DNA from: Kryptolebias marmoratus
Lineage: Eukaryota > Chordata > Actinopteri > Cyprinodontiformes > Rivulidae
NCBI RefSeq assembly: GCF_001649575.2
Contig: NC_051439.1
Coordinates: 14,895,863-14,959,862, forward strand
Direction: 5' to 3'
Length of the DNA stretch: 64,000 bases
This document shows, piece by piece, positions 47,701 to 60,860 of the stretch; the stretch's first letter is position 1; each line of letters starts with the position of its first letter. A program made the translations under genes and the position numbers. The notes beneath the pieces are model-generated. The model was given only the letters and a program-made list of their open reading frames with translations. It ran no database searches and had not been told where the DNA came from.

Positions 47701-50700
47701 AGATAAATTACAGGATTTGGCTGCTAATTTGAAGAGCCTGCTGTAGATTTCTGAAAGCACGGCAAGTTGTGAAATCAAGAAAGATTGAAAGTGAGATACA
47801 CAGTGAAGTGTGGAGTTATTGGTTTTGATTTCAAGTTTTAGGTCAAAGCTTTTGCTGCTTGACTTTTTTTTATTTTCAACCATCTTTTGTCTTTTGCTTT
47901 TGGTTCATTTAAATCCACATAGAAACTTCAGCCATTCAAATATTATTCTTATGGGTGGAGAGTAAAGAAATACCCTTGGAGTGGGTCATTAATCAATTTG
48001 TGTTCCTATGACAACAACTAACTGTACAGAACTTGCTGTCATCTATTAGTTGCTCCGAAGCACAAGTCTTAAAATGATTTCTAATCTCTTGCATCAACAA
48101 ACTGATTTCAGGATATTTTGTTACAAACATGAACAGCTTGGTTTGTTGCTTCAAACAAAGCCCTGATTATCCCACTTTAATTTTTTATGATCTTTAACTC
48201 ATTGCTAACGCTGGTGATTGATGTTTTATGTTGCTTAGTTGCCATTTTGTGTACACCACAACAGATATTACATGAAATTTCCCCATCTTAAGCAAACAGT
48301 TATAATAGATTAATTAAAGCTAACTAAAACAATGACTAAAAATGAAATCCCATAAAATATCTCAAAAAAGACCACCACTTATAACCCCCCTGTTACATAA
48401 AGATTACCAAAATCAAAGTCAACACATTTTGTGTTCAAATGTGCTATCTAAATTGAACCAAATAGACTAATAATAAAAAATCTAAATAGAACCTGGCAGG
48501 TGATAGATTTATAGTGCTGCAGCTTGTTTTCTGTTAAACAATAATACATAATCAATTTGGTTAGTGCAATGAAAAAAGAAACCACATGTGAGAAGGATTT
48601 GGAAGGTGATGGCAGGTTTAAATGATGTTTTGTGGCTTCGAGGAGTAAGCAGCTACCTCACAAGTGCTGCATTTGATGACAAGTAAAAGAAATACATCAC
48701 AAACAAACGAAGCTGGGAAAATCATTTGTGTGTGTGATTCAGAAGAACAATCAGGTGCTAAATGATTAGCTTCTGAATTTTCATCCTCCTGTGAACTTTA
48801 GCCTCAAACCGAACCACCAGTCGAGACTATGAGGACTTCTTCTTCACTTGCAGGATAAAACCAAATTGTGTAAAAATGCTTAAACTTTGATTTTGACATG
48901 TAAAAAACTCTTTTGGGTGTTTTTCCTTTCAGAACTATGCTAGATATCTTTTATAAATCTCAATTTAATGAGATGTAGCAACAAATTATCTCTGTAAGAA
49001 GAAATATTACAACATATCTTCTGTCATGTGGTTTTCATGTCAATTATAACAGCTTAAATTAACAATTTACAATTGCCTTAAAGATAAAGTACTTGATGTT
49101 ATTTGGTAACATGATGGAACTTGTTAGCTGACTATATTTTTTTCAAACAATATCAGCTATTAAAATAACTGCTGTTACATTCAATTCTTCTATTGTCCTC
49201 TTAAAAGAATACAATTTTACAAATGCTACATTCCTTATTTGTTGAAGGTTAAAAATCCTAAATAAAAGCTGCTGTATTAAAGATGCTAAAAATTTGTTTG
49301 CACTGACACACTAGCCTATCTACGGGGGTGCACAAGTTGTTGAAAGCTATGGAATCTTCTTTCAGAAATATATAACATACGTTTTACTGCTTGCAGCCAT
49401 ATTACAGGGTAATTATGACAGAGTTTTGTCTGCAGGAAAGGACATCCAAGGCTGCTGAAACTGCTAATCTGGAACAGACTGTTCTAGATTAGCAGTTACA
49501 GATAAGTGGACAAAAAAGGGGCCCTGACTATCTTAATATGTTTTCTGTGTGTGTTGCTGCCTTCACTTGTGTTTATGGGTAAAGCAATCAGCCAGCCAAG
49601 CATTTGTGCAGACACATGCCTTCAGGCGCTATAAACCGAGCAAGGCTGTAATTTAGGAGAGCCTGGCTGGGAGGGGAGGAGGAGGCCTTTTGGCCTGACT
49701 TGCCTCAGGTAACAGTTAAGTCCACACATCTGAGTCAAACAGGTCTGACTGGGGAGGATGACCAATTTGCTCAGAGTGGAGCCGCTCTGGGAAAGCTTGA
49801 GCTGTGGGAGCAGCTGGGCTTGTCAGCAGATTAATGCATCAACCTGAGTGACAGGTCAGGACCCACCTCTTGTCAGCTCACTCCACTGCTCGCTGTGATC
49901 TGTGTTTGGAGAAAGTTTGGTATCTTACTTTTCTCCTTAAACTTTCTTTATCCATCCTTTGGGACATCTGTTCTACCTCTGCCCACGGTCAACACACCAG
50001 GACTGCACTGGTGTTGGAGCTCGCTCTTTGCAGCTGTGAGGAGAATTTTCCATTGGCACACTTAACAGGTCTCCACACTGCTGATCGCCCATCAGAGTCA
50101 TGCATGTCAGCGGCCCCACTAATGCTGCCCAGATGAGGCGAAGATGGAAGGAAATTTGAAAAAAAAAGGTGGGGGAGGAGGGCTACATGTCCAGAAGAGA
50201 CAAGAAAACAGGAACATGAGCAGTGCAAGGAAATTGCACAATGGCAGGTGTGAGAAGAGGGAAAAAATGAACCCCCTACTCCTCTTTCTCCTCATCTTTT
50301 CTTCCCTCAGGCTGCGGTGAGGCAGGTGACCTGCAGAATCACAGCTTGCAGTGTTGCTTATTTAAAGGCTCCAGTCATAGTGGTCAGACCAGGTCACTGT
50401 GGCCAAGAGATGTCTTTGATGTGTCTATCTCCAAGGAGGTTTAAAAAACCAGTGTGTTGGCAAGGGGTACAGGGTGTGTGTGAGTGTGAGTCTGCAAAGG
50501 AGGAAAGTCAGGGGTCAAGTACTCCCTTTGAAGAGGTGTTTGCATTCAAGCCAAGGATAACTTGAAAGCAAAAAAGACAAATTAGACTGAATGAGCACAA
50601 ACTTCAAATTAATTTGTCATCATAGTACTTCTGTTTTTTACTTTTTCACCCATAAACATAGAAACTGAAATGCATTTTGCTGTACAGACAGAACTACAAT

Positions 50701-50830
50701 TCCCAACATATTGTTGTGCATGCATTGATACTTTCTTCTAAGCTAAAAAACAATATATATTTAAAATGTTTGCACTTAATTAGTTGTAGCTGGTCACTGC
50801 TGAAACAACACATTTTACATAGAAACAAAA
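44732..50830. other. intergenic, no gene recognised
   Basis: Six kilobases of mostly AT-rich sequence without gene-like frames. A 19-bp hairpin lies at 49459-49497, and a GC-richer, non-repetitive patch at about 49615-49870 could be regulatory. Confidence 0.55.
49459..49497. repeat. 19-bp hairpin with single-base loop
   Basis: The arms at 49459-49477 and 49479-49497 are inverted copies with one mismatch (AACTGCTAATCT / AGATTAGCAGTT). The loop is one base, so in DNA this is essentially a 39-bp palindrome. Confidence 0.85.
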
Positions 50831-51130
50831 GCATTGTTGTTGAAAATGCAGTGTGAGTGCTTAATTGTTTTTTCTGTAATTTGTTGAAGATGCTAAAACT
50901 GAGTTTGTAAAGCTAAAAGAAGCAACACAAAACAAAAGAACTACAAAACAAAAACTAAAAGCTAATATTAGCTAAAAAGTACTTAAACATTAAAACCAAC
51001 AAAATTGTAGCTGAAAGTTTAAAATAACAAAACAGTGCCTAAAAGTTAAAACCAATGAAACAGTAGTTAAAATCTATAATTAGCATAACAGCTAAAAGCT
51101 AAAACTAGCAAAACAATGGCTAAAAATGAA
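50831..51130 (+). repeat. R2 repeat copy C, diverged
   Basis: The head word GAAAATGCAGTGTGAGTGCT lies at 50842-50861, followed by GTTGAAGATGCTAAAACTGA and then an array of loose units built on CTAAAAGCTAA, AACAAAAC and TAAAACTAGCAAAACA to about 51130. The order (head then A-rich minisatellite) is the same as in copies A and B. Confidence 0.65.
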
Positions 51131-54100
51131 GCAAGTATCCTGAAGTAGATTTGAAATAGCACAGGTTTTTAATGATCTGAAATGTTTTTAGTGTAAAGAA
51201 TGTAAATAAAGTTAAACATTTCAAATTGCAAAATTTGAACAGATTTTTTTTTCATTATTTTTGTGACAACTTTCCTAGCCTATGTTAATCAATAAAGAGT
51301 GGGTTTATTTAATAAAAAGTAGCTTGTTCCCTTTTTTTTTTAAATAGCAAAACCAAAGAAAGGCATCCTTAGACAAAAACAAATGCTGTTAAAGTTTAAC
51401 AGTTCCAGAGGTGTGAAGAGTTCATCTTGTTACCAACAAGTTTTAGACTTTTAAAACTTTAAGATGTCCAGGATGTGCTCTAAAGACGAGAGTGGGAGAA
51501 ATCCATAAAACTTACTTCAGACTGTGGGAAAAACACCTAAAATACTTCGAGGAAAACAGTCCAAAGGGATGCTTTCACCTTGTTGCAAAAACTGCAAACC
51601 AAATCATCATGTTTCAGTTCATGGTGAAGTCTGAGCCATGGAGACATATTCTTGCCACTGGCGAGCCTCTAGTAAGACTTTAGTACAATATTTGACCCAG
51701 TGTTAGACTTTTGGATTTAAGGGGAAGATCTCAGGTCCTTCAGGGGGAAATGTTGAAGATGCATCTGTTTTTTTGCCAGCCAGCCTTTACTCCCAACCAA
51801 AACCCCTACTGAAAACAGCTGAAATCCTCAATTGTATAGAAACATACAAACCTAGAGAACCTCTAAAGTAATTTAAGACAACAAGAATTTGATTTAAGTC
51901 TTTTTCATGCACATCAAAATACATTTTCATTGTTTCTATAAAAGCTTACAGTTGTTCTTTTTGTTCAGTCAGTTACTTTGGATCATTTATTTAACTGTTT
52001 TTATCATAAAATTTGGTTATTAAGAAGATATTGGTTACTATAGTTTAATATTAGCGTAAGGGTGACGCATCTGTGCAGGACTTTTTATTCCATGTTGTAA
52101 ACCAAGCATCCAGCCCATGCCAGCATAAGCTTTGTATGTCATGCAGTTGCTTTAACAAGCTCTGTGTAATGTCATACGGACATTAAAGCGGCGAGCCAAA
52201 TCAATGCCAGTCATCGCAAAAGCAAGAAAGCATAAACATTAGCTATGAAAAAGTATCTCAGTCCATTAATACAGCGTGGCTGGTCTACTAGGTTTCACAC
52301 ACTCACACGCACACACACACACACACTGTAGCCTAATGTTTCCAGCGGCTGCCGAGTGGAGGGTGTTCTTTGTTCTGAGTGCTCTGACAGTGAGTGGAGG
52401 TCTCAGAAGGCGCATGTTGAAGTTGAAAGCTCAACAAGCTCTGTGAAGTGGCTGGCTTTTATGTTGCATATTGTGCCAGAACTCAACGAGAGGGCACCAC
52501 CAAAGTCCACAAGACAAACTTATTTCAAAGCAGCATATGTCAGTCACCCTCAGAGTTCGGATTCTAACTTCATTTACCTTTGAAAATAAGGGATTTCATA
52601 GTGCTTTTTTTTCTGTAGCTATATTCAAATGACTGCTGGCAGCGGCAGCAGGATGTAGATGGTGAAGCCTGTCTGAGTTCCAGTCTTTTAAAGTGTGAAT
52701 CCATGCCTCGAGGCTGTTTCCCTCTCCGCTCAGGTCGGGGGACATGTCAGGACACAAATCTAGCCATGGGACCGCACACTATACTGAGAGATTTAATCAC
52801 TCTCGCATGTGCGTTTATGTGTGTACCCAGTCTGTCTCTGCTGAGTCATATTACTGTGGTTACCACCTCTGCTATTTAATAGGCTCCTGAAAAAGACTCC
52901 CAATAATTGATGCTTTATGTGTTAATTGTGCTAAAATTGTGTCAGACTGTTTTAAGATCAGTAACAATGACACAATGTAAAAGTTATGCTCTGAGAGAAT
53001 TTTGAGTGCAAAAGACTTTACAAACTTTTTAATTGTACAGCTGGATAGTCTTTTGCATCAAAGTTGAAAAAGTCTGTTATTTTACTCATAAGTTAGATGT
53101 AACTTGAAATTTACTAATTTCAACTTGAAAACTAATGAAATTTCATCAGTCATTATCTCCATGAAAACAGTTTATTATGAAGGTGTTGTCTAGATATTAC
53201 ACTTTGGAGTAATCCTATTCAATCAGCTGATAGACTTTGTGAAACTCCAAGTTCAGCTGAGATCAAAACTTTTCTTAAAGCAGATCCCACAGTGGCAGTT
53301 GTCTCAAAATCTGCAACTTCAAGTCCGAAAATATTATATCTCTGTGGTTGTGATCACACTGAAGGTGAAGTTTCACAGGAAACAGTTTTTTTTCTTGCAC
53401 TCTGCTACCTCTTTCTACCAATCAGAACATATTCTGAGTGTGTAACCAAAGTCCTGGCAGTGACTGTTCAGGAATAGGCAGGTAAACCACATCTTGACAT
53501 CAGCCTACAGGGAGATTCAGGACTGCCTTTGGTCCTTACAAATGCAATTAGTGCTGCAGTATGCATTCCCTTTTTGGCACAGTTCCTTGACAGCAGACCA
53601 GGGCCAAAAGGCTAAAGAGCATACAGAAAAAGTCTTTGTACTTGTACTTGAGGTAACCAAAGGCTCTATGTACTCTTGAGCTGTAGCAAAAAGACATGTC
53701 TTACACAGGAAAACAATGCTGAAGTTTAGGAAAAATACTCGCAGAAGATAGGACCAATAACATTTACTACTTTTAAAACAGTCTCATATACTCTGTTAGG
53801 TTTTTTATACTCTGCTTGATTGTAAAACGTGAGTAGGAAAAATGGGAAGTACACCATTTACGAGCACCTTGGTACACTCCGCTTCCTCTGAGGGTACTTT
53901 GGATGACAGAGATCTTTCTGTGACTGTTAAATGGCTTCAGGCGCTGGAGAGATGCCAGGAGAAAGAAAGGCAGGCTAGACAGAAAGAGCTCATGTATTTC
54001 ACGAGAGACAATGTCCTGAGGGCAAGAAAAACAAGTCAGGGATCTTAAGGTCAAGTGTCACCCTCCTCACTTCATAAATTCAGCAGCAGAAGGAACATCA

Positions 54101-57100
54101 GCCCAACATTAAGGGTCAGAATTAGACAAAGGAAGCACTGAAATGACCGAGTACTCCCCTTATTTCAACCTGCAAAACAATATTTCTTTGTCCTTTTTGT
54201 TTTTAGTCACAGTATTTACACATCAGAAGATATGGAGCAACATTACAATGAATGGTGGAGTGTCAATCCAAATTTTGCTCATCTTTTAGTTATATTTTTT
54301 CTTCATAGTTGGAAAAATTGGGTCAGTTTTTAGGACATTTTGCTGTAATTAGCAGGTTCTTAAAGCAAAAAAAACCCCAGTAGTTAATGTGACTAAAAAT
54401 GGACATTTTAAGTCAACAAAACAAGCTAAAAGTGGCAATCCAAAGTAAATAAAACTTGAGCTTTCTCCTTTCAAATTACATCTTTTTCTATAAATAAAAA
54501 AAACACATATTATTTACATAATTCCTATCTTAAAATGTACTCCTTGTTAAATTGACAACAATTATAGCTGTTAGGGGTTGAGAATATCATTTAAAGGAGC
54601 CTTTTAAAATGTAAAAAAAAAAAAGAAGAAAAACATAATTCTTCAAATTATTAACTTCTCTTATCTCTGTTTAAGCTTCTGTCTCTTTAGGTACTCAAAA
54701 AGACCCAGTTTGCTCTGATTGGTCTAAAAGCAAAGAGTCCAGTACAGCCCTTAAGCTTACTGAAACCATACATTACAGCACAGCTTTTTATGATGATGTC
54801 CTTCAGTAAAATAAAAGTCTGGACAACAAACGTGATATTTTAAAGATATCAGAAGAAGTATCAGATATCAACCCCATTGAGCTGTTCAATAATAAAAAAT
54901 ATAAAAATATAAACAAATGAGACTAAATTAATAAAACCACTTTTTCAATGACATGTTTGAAGAGAAACAGAAAATATATGAGCAAATTAACACTACATCC
55001 AGCCTCCTGCACCAACAAACATAAAAACAAAAGCTTTGAGGAAGTTACAATTCGAGACACAAGCAGTGTCAAAGTGTGGTTTGATATAATAAAACTCTGA
55101 AGCAGCCTGTTATATTTTTAAACATCTACTTGTGATGATTTATTCTCTTTCCTATGTAGGACACAGATGCACTAAACCACTGTGTTCTCATCAAAAACTA
55201 ATGTGAATCTTATGATGAGACGATCAGCAGAGCTGCATGGTTTCACAGACAGTGGCGCCAGTGTTAGATAATGAGTTCTTATGTGATTCGCAGGCATCTG
55301 TGTAATACCACCACTACACCTCAGTGGTGGGTTCTTAAATCATCCTGTGTGACTGATTGAATTTGAAAAGGGCAAAATGTAAAAGGAGGCTAATTTGACC
55401 GATGTGCTCCATTCTGCATTTGTAGGCCATGAACAGCACTAATGTTATCAATGCTACCCAAGAAGTGAAAGCTTGTTTTGTTGTCTGTTTAATCAAGAAA
55501 GACAGTTAAATATATACCGCAATTAATTTTATTTGCAAGAATGAGTGTTAGCTTGAACCAAGCAAAAAACACGAAGGTTAAGTTGGCAAAATCCTTGATG
55601 ATTTGCTCTTTGTTCTGGCTTTGTTACTATAAAAAAGCCTGGATTTAAAATGCGGTCAGAGTCTTTGTGGTGTTTTATCAGCAACACAATGTAAAGGGGC
55701 CCAAGTCCAGATAAGAGTGGGTTTTTTTTATGTTTTTTGTTCCTCTTAAGACATGAGACCAGCCAAAAGATATTAGATGATCTGGAGCCTGAAACCCCAG
55801 CTGTTCACACAAAACCTCCACACACAGTACATTCAGCCAGCGAGGGCACACAGAGGCAATAAAGTTAGGTCAGGTGTGGACAGCATGCCAGCTTTATGAC
55901 TTTAGTGTGTGCTTTTGTGTGGATGTATGGGATGTTTACCTCGGCCAAGTCACTCATCCTGGTGTGTTTCTTTGCAACTTCTGTCTTAAACCTCTTACTG
56001 CAAAATCTGGTGCACTAATATGTGTTTTGATGTCAGTGTGTAATCTGTCTTTTTTTCTGTTTCAAACTGTCAGCTGACCACAGGCACAAACCAGCATACA
56101 ACACACCACAAATGTGCATAAAAATAGTCTCAAACTTGTGCATAATTCAGTCAAGTCATACCCACCAGCTTGTTCCAGTGCAGTTTACTGGTTATGTTGG
56201 AGCAAGAATTTGAATTCAGAGGGGTCTTTACTGAGGGGTGTTTGACATGTGAACTTTGAACTTAAAGCTACTCAAAGCAAACTATGAAATCAAACAAAAA
56301 AACATTATCCTGAACTATATTAAATGGTGCCATTTGAAAGTGTTTACTCTAGTAGTGTTCCAGTTATATTGATATGCAGACCTGAAATGCAGGTATGCAC
56401 TCAATGTAAACAAAACACTTGGCTCAATCTGCAGAAAACCCAATGGAAGCTTGAGTCACATGATTGACCTCCATTAGGCTCATCATAGTCTGCGTAGGTA
56501 AACAAATATGGTGGAATATGACAAGTGTAACAAAAATTTTTCTTTAATGAAACTTATTCTAGAACAGTAAGGTTACTGTTTTAACCTAACATATCATTTA
56601 TCTGCATACGTTGTAAATACGTACCAATATATAAAAATTGCCAAACTTCCTATTCCCAAACGGCTCCTCCATTGTCATCGCCAATGTTGATCTATTTTCA
56701 GTCACTTCGGCTGTTTCTGTCGGTAAACAAAGGCATGTGTGTAGCTGGTAGCAGTTTACAAATGTTGCATAGAAATCCTTAAAGGACAAATCACTTGTTG
56801 ATATGAGTAAAAAGACATTTTGCAGATTTTTTTCTTACCTTGTGATTTATTTATTCTTTGTTGACCAGTCTTCATGGCATTGCAATAAGTACCTTTAAAC
56901 AAGTCTTAAGGTAGGCAGTGAAAGTGTCTATGATAAAGAAAATATCTTACAAACACTGGCAAGATATGTCAACAAAGCTGAGAGAATACAGAATGTTTGA
57001 TCAAGTGTGTGAGGGAAGTTAAGGGCAAGGGCAGTAGGGTTTCATAAAGTCGTCTGTTCTGCCTCTGCAGAGCTCATTCAAGAAAGAGGGCAAGGCAGGA

Positions 57101-59084
57101 TATTGTGACCAGACACTGTCACTTTGTGTTTGCTGTGGTTGGAAAACTATCCATATAGTTATCTGTTGTCACTACTACGAAGGATAAGGGACATATATTG
57201 TATTAGTTGTGAGAGAAAACAAGAAAAATTCCACATAAAGCAACAGAATTGGTGCACAGCCCCTTTAAGAAATAAAGTGGATGAGCTGTCCCCCACCCCC
57301 TTCCCGCTGGGGGCGCCGAGACTGGGGCTTTGTTTAAAAACTGCATGCTCCAATCTGCAGCAAGATGCTGACATCAGCAGAAGCCGGGCTGGGGGGGTCA
57401 GGTGGGGTCGAGGCCACCACTCACCCACTGCTAAATCAAAACAGCATGGGCAGACCCTGCAGGCTCCCGAGGAGGAAGAAGACAGAGGGAAGAAGAGCGG
57501 GGGGACTGGGGGTGGGTGTGTTACAACCTGTTGTGCTCGTAGCAGATGCACACTTTGCTTTGTTCGGTTTTTCCACTCAGAAAGGAAATTTGTTGCACTG
57601 CACTGAAAGCAAACTTGTATTTATTTACAATCCTTTGCAAAGAGAATCCCTTTGTTTCTGGTTTTTAGTGTAAATTTAGGCGAGTTGCACTCTTATTCCG
57701 ACCACACTTTGTGGTCCTGCATGCTTAAAAGGCACTCAGTTCCATTGTCAGAAGCATTACAATTAAACTACTACACTTTCCTCCCCGCTCCTGAGACAGT
57801 GGGTCAGCAGGATGTGTCCCCGCTGTGGTGACAAATCCTTTCAGCAGTCGTGGCTGAAGCTGGAACACTGTGACCTGACATTCATGCAATAACCAGAAAC
57901 AGACTGCAGGTGTTGTTCAGGAAAATGCCTCCACATTTTTTTTTCTCAGCAGTGCAACAAGGCTGGATTCACACTCGCTGTTCGTTCGTGCATAATTCAA
58001 CTTTCTGTCATGCAGTGAAAACTAAAAATAACGGTACCTATAAGTATATGTATGAAGTGACACGTACTCTGTGACTCTGTTATCTGAGTTATGAGTGAGT
58101 ATACTGATTTAAAACCATTTTCCCCTCACAGAGAGAAGTGCAGAGCAGTGTTGTGATAAATGAGTTATCTTCACCGGCGAGACCAGCTTTGCAAGTCAAC
58201 CTCAGGTCAACGGAGCAACGTGTGGAAGGGCTGCGATGTGATGAAAGGCAGAAATAACCACAGACTTTACCCACTTCATCAGAAGCCTTGCAGATTCACA
58301 AGATAGATTAGGCTGTCTGTTGCAGCAGGATGCAAATCAAACTGGCTTGCAGTTGCCTCTGCAGACGACATGCTCACGCTGGCACGTATTCAGGAACACT
58401 GTTAAGCTTCTGTGGCCGCAGAGGTTTTTCGTCACACCGCCACCCTGTTCAACTTTGGCTGCCAAGACTGATGAACTTTTTGTCACCTTTTGTCCCTCAA
58501 CACAAGTTCTAGATCTTCTTTAGAATATCTTCCTTGCACTTTAAAAGGAAGCACACAGAATGTTTTTTTTTTTCCTGCAGTGATCTGAGGACAAAAAGGA
58601 GTTATAATATGACACACAGCGTGAACCCCACATTTTACAATCACAATAACTCACAGGGGAGAGGGTGTCGAAAAAGCAGCTCTGAGACTGGATCTTAATG
58701 TTCACCAGATTAGTTGTTTATTTAAGGGTTTTTTTTGTCTGCTGTAAAGCTCCAAATAGAATTTTACAAAGAAAAAGTTTGACTCAAAAAGTGTGAATTC
58801 TGATTCAACATTCACACCATTGATTTCTTATTTTTTAATCTTTTTTTAAATTAAAAAAAAAAAAGTTTTAATTTTTTTGCAATCTAACCACTTCTTTATA
58901 CTTTGTGCTATTTTAACTATTCTTGTATCAAAACAATCAGCTCATTCGGGAGATGGGTGCTATGGCTGGTGGTTTTTGCAACTTTGATATTTTTTTAAAT
59001 ATTTAACTTTATTTACAAATATTTTCCCCATAGAAATGCATTAAGATCATTTCAGTGCCTTCAACATTGTTTTTCTTACATCTG
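51131..59084. other. intergenic, no gene recognised
   Basis: This stretch holds a (CA)n run near 52308-52326, a non-repetitive patch with CpGs at 52130-52300 listed below, and a G-rich segment at about 57285-57530 with chance frames of 130-160 codons on both strands. The frame-rich stretch 53220-53680 has open frames of at most 68 codons and no recognised homology. Confidence 0.5.
52130..52300. promoter_or_regulatory. possible conserved non-coding element
   Basis: Non-repetitive, with CpGs in an AT-rich setting (GGACATTAAAGCGGCGAGCC near 52179) and homeobox-like words (CCATTAATAC near 52263, AACATTAGC). This texture is typical of developmental enhancers near genes such as crim1, but conservation cannot be tested here. 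Confidence 0.2.
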
Positions 59085-59582
59085 CTTCAGCATACTTCCT
59101 CTAGCCTTGTCCTCTTATGCTATTTTTAGATTTTAGCTAATGCTCTGCTACTTTTAGCTAGTCTTTTGCTCTTTTTAACTTTAAGCTAACTCTTTGTAGC
59201 TTTTAGCTTGCATTTTGCTACTTTTTGCACTTAGTTAGCCTATCATTATGTTTAGCTTATAGCTACCCTTTTTGCTACTTTTAACTTTTAGCTTGTCTTT
59301 TGTTACTTTTAGTCTTTATCTGCCATCTGCTAATTTAGTTAGCCTTTTGCTACTTTTACCTTTCAGGTTGCCGTTTGCTCCTTTAGGCTTTTAAGTAGCT
59401 TTTTGTTACTTTTAGTTTTTGTCTAGTCTTTTGCTAAGTGTATCTTCTAGCTAGCCTTTTGCTACTTTTTTTGAGTTTTGCTACTTTGTCCTCTTGTCTA
59501 GTGCAAAATCAGCAAATGCATTCAGCAGTCAGCATTCACGCTGCATTTTTGCATAAAAAAGCGATTTCTCTAGTTCTGTTTA
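59085..59582 (-). repeat. R2 repeat copy D, minus orientation
   Basis: Read on the minus strand, the head is CTAGAGAAATCGC...GCAAAAATGCAGCGTGAATG at about 59573-59530. It is followed by an array of units such as AGCAAAAGGCTA and CTAAAAGTAGCA running down to about 59085. On the plus strand this appears as CTTTTGCTACTTTTAG and similar words. Confidence 0.75.
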
Positions 59583-60499
59583 TGATCTTGGCAGTGTTGG
59601 TGAGTTTACAACCATAATTTACATCCTTGAAGCTTGACTCGAGTTTGCAACGACAAAAAACAGAACCCTCATCCAGAAAACAGAGGAGTTAAGATGTGAA
59701 CGTGCTGCTGAAAGTCTGCTTTTTGCTTTTCCATCCTCATCAGCTGCTAACAGAAAAGTCTCGAGGAGCAGTGTTGATTTTATTGAGTTCTGGGTAATTA
59801 AGTCAGTCTTTTAGAGCAAACAAGTTTGCGTTATGATGTTTCACAACGGCATCTTCACTTCAGTCAAAAAGTGAAGCCAAGAAGAGGCTTTTTTAAGGTA
59901 AATGGAAATGAGGTTTTTCTCTGTGGAGGATGGTTGCCAGGGGAAAATAGAGATAAGAGAAAAAAGGGGAAATGTGTGAAATTGGGATAAGATGGACAGC
60001 AAGGCAAACGAGCAGGCACAAACAAAGTCTGATACATATAAACACACAAGATCACACATATACACACCCCCACGCTGTGATTCGTGCAAACAGAATCAGT
60101 CTCCAGCAGGGATCTGTCCTCAGCAGAAGGCCTCGGGGGAAACCAGACAGAATATAAGACAGGCCTTCCTAATCCTTTTAGTTAGACTGAAAACACACAA
60201 ACACATACCTACACACACACAGCAACTCTATTTTAGGGGGGAAAAAGATTTGAAAGAAAACAGGATATTGCTGAATTTGTTTGCTTGCTTACATCTGTGT
60301 TTGTTATTCTGCACGCGTATTGTTATTGCTGCTTTGTATTTCCACTTCAGAATTTCCAAAACAACTTTGCATCTGACAAAGTGGAAGCAGGACTCAGGCC
60401 AGAAACAAAACATAGTCATGACAGTTATGCATAAAATCTGGATGTAGGCTATGTTTCTATTTATTTTTACTTGCAACTATGAAAGGAGAGAATTTGCAT
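59583..60499. other. intergenic, no gene recognised
   Basis: Ordinary sequence with CA-rich runs near 60030-60070 and 60190-60220. Frames up to 151 codons (59992-60447, plus) show no domain features. Confidence 0.6.
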
Positions 60500-60860
60500 A
60501 AAAGCCTATGTGTGTTTGATCGTCTGTCTGTTAACAAAATATCTTATAAACCCCTGTACGGATTTTAGTGAAAGTCTCAAAAGGGAATCATTGGATGTAC
60601 ATCTACAACTGATTCAATTTTTAGAGTCAGCCCAATTCAAGATGGCTGCCACAGCTAGTTGACCTTAGCCAACACTAAATTGGCTACAAGTCAGTCAATT
60701 TTACAGATACTGAGCTAAGATTTGGTGTGGTAGTAGATGACAGTTATCCTCATTACATAAGTGGAGCACTAACAAATTGCACAAGAACGTTATGTAAAAC
60801 AATGGTATGCAATATGTACTGGTTCAAAGAATGCTAGGCCTTGAATTTATGGTGTATTGA
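60500..60860 (+). repeat. R1 interspersed repeat, plus orientation, nearly full-length
   Basis: Best reference copy in the window. Blocks in order: GTCTGTCTGTTAACAAAATA, TGGATGTACATCTACAACTG, CAATTCAAGATGGCTGCCAC then AGCTAGTTGACC, GGTGTGGTAGTAGATGACAG, AGCACTAACAAATTGCACAA, and the tail AAAGAATGCTAGGCC. Confidence 0.8.

Noticed and set aside
53220..53680. Cluster of short plus-strand frames that might be a decayed gene
   Set aside because: No homology recognised, and no splice-consistent chain between the frames.
57124..57606. Overlapping frames of 102-160 codons on both strands
   Set aside because: Open only because of G-rich composition; no conserved features.
59992..60447. 151-codon frame on the plus strand
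   Set aside because: Lysine/His/Thr-rich from CA repeats; not a protein family I know.
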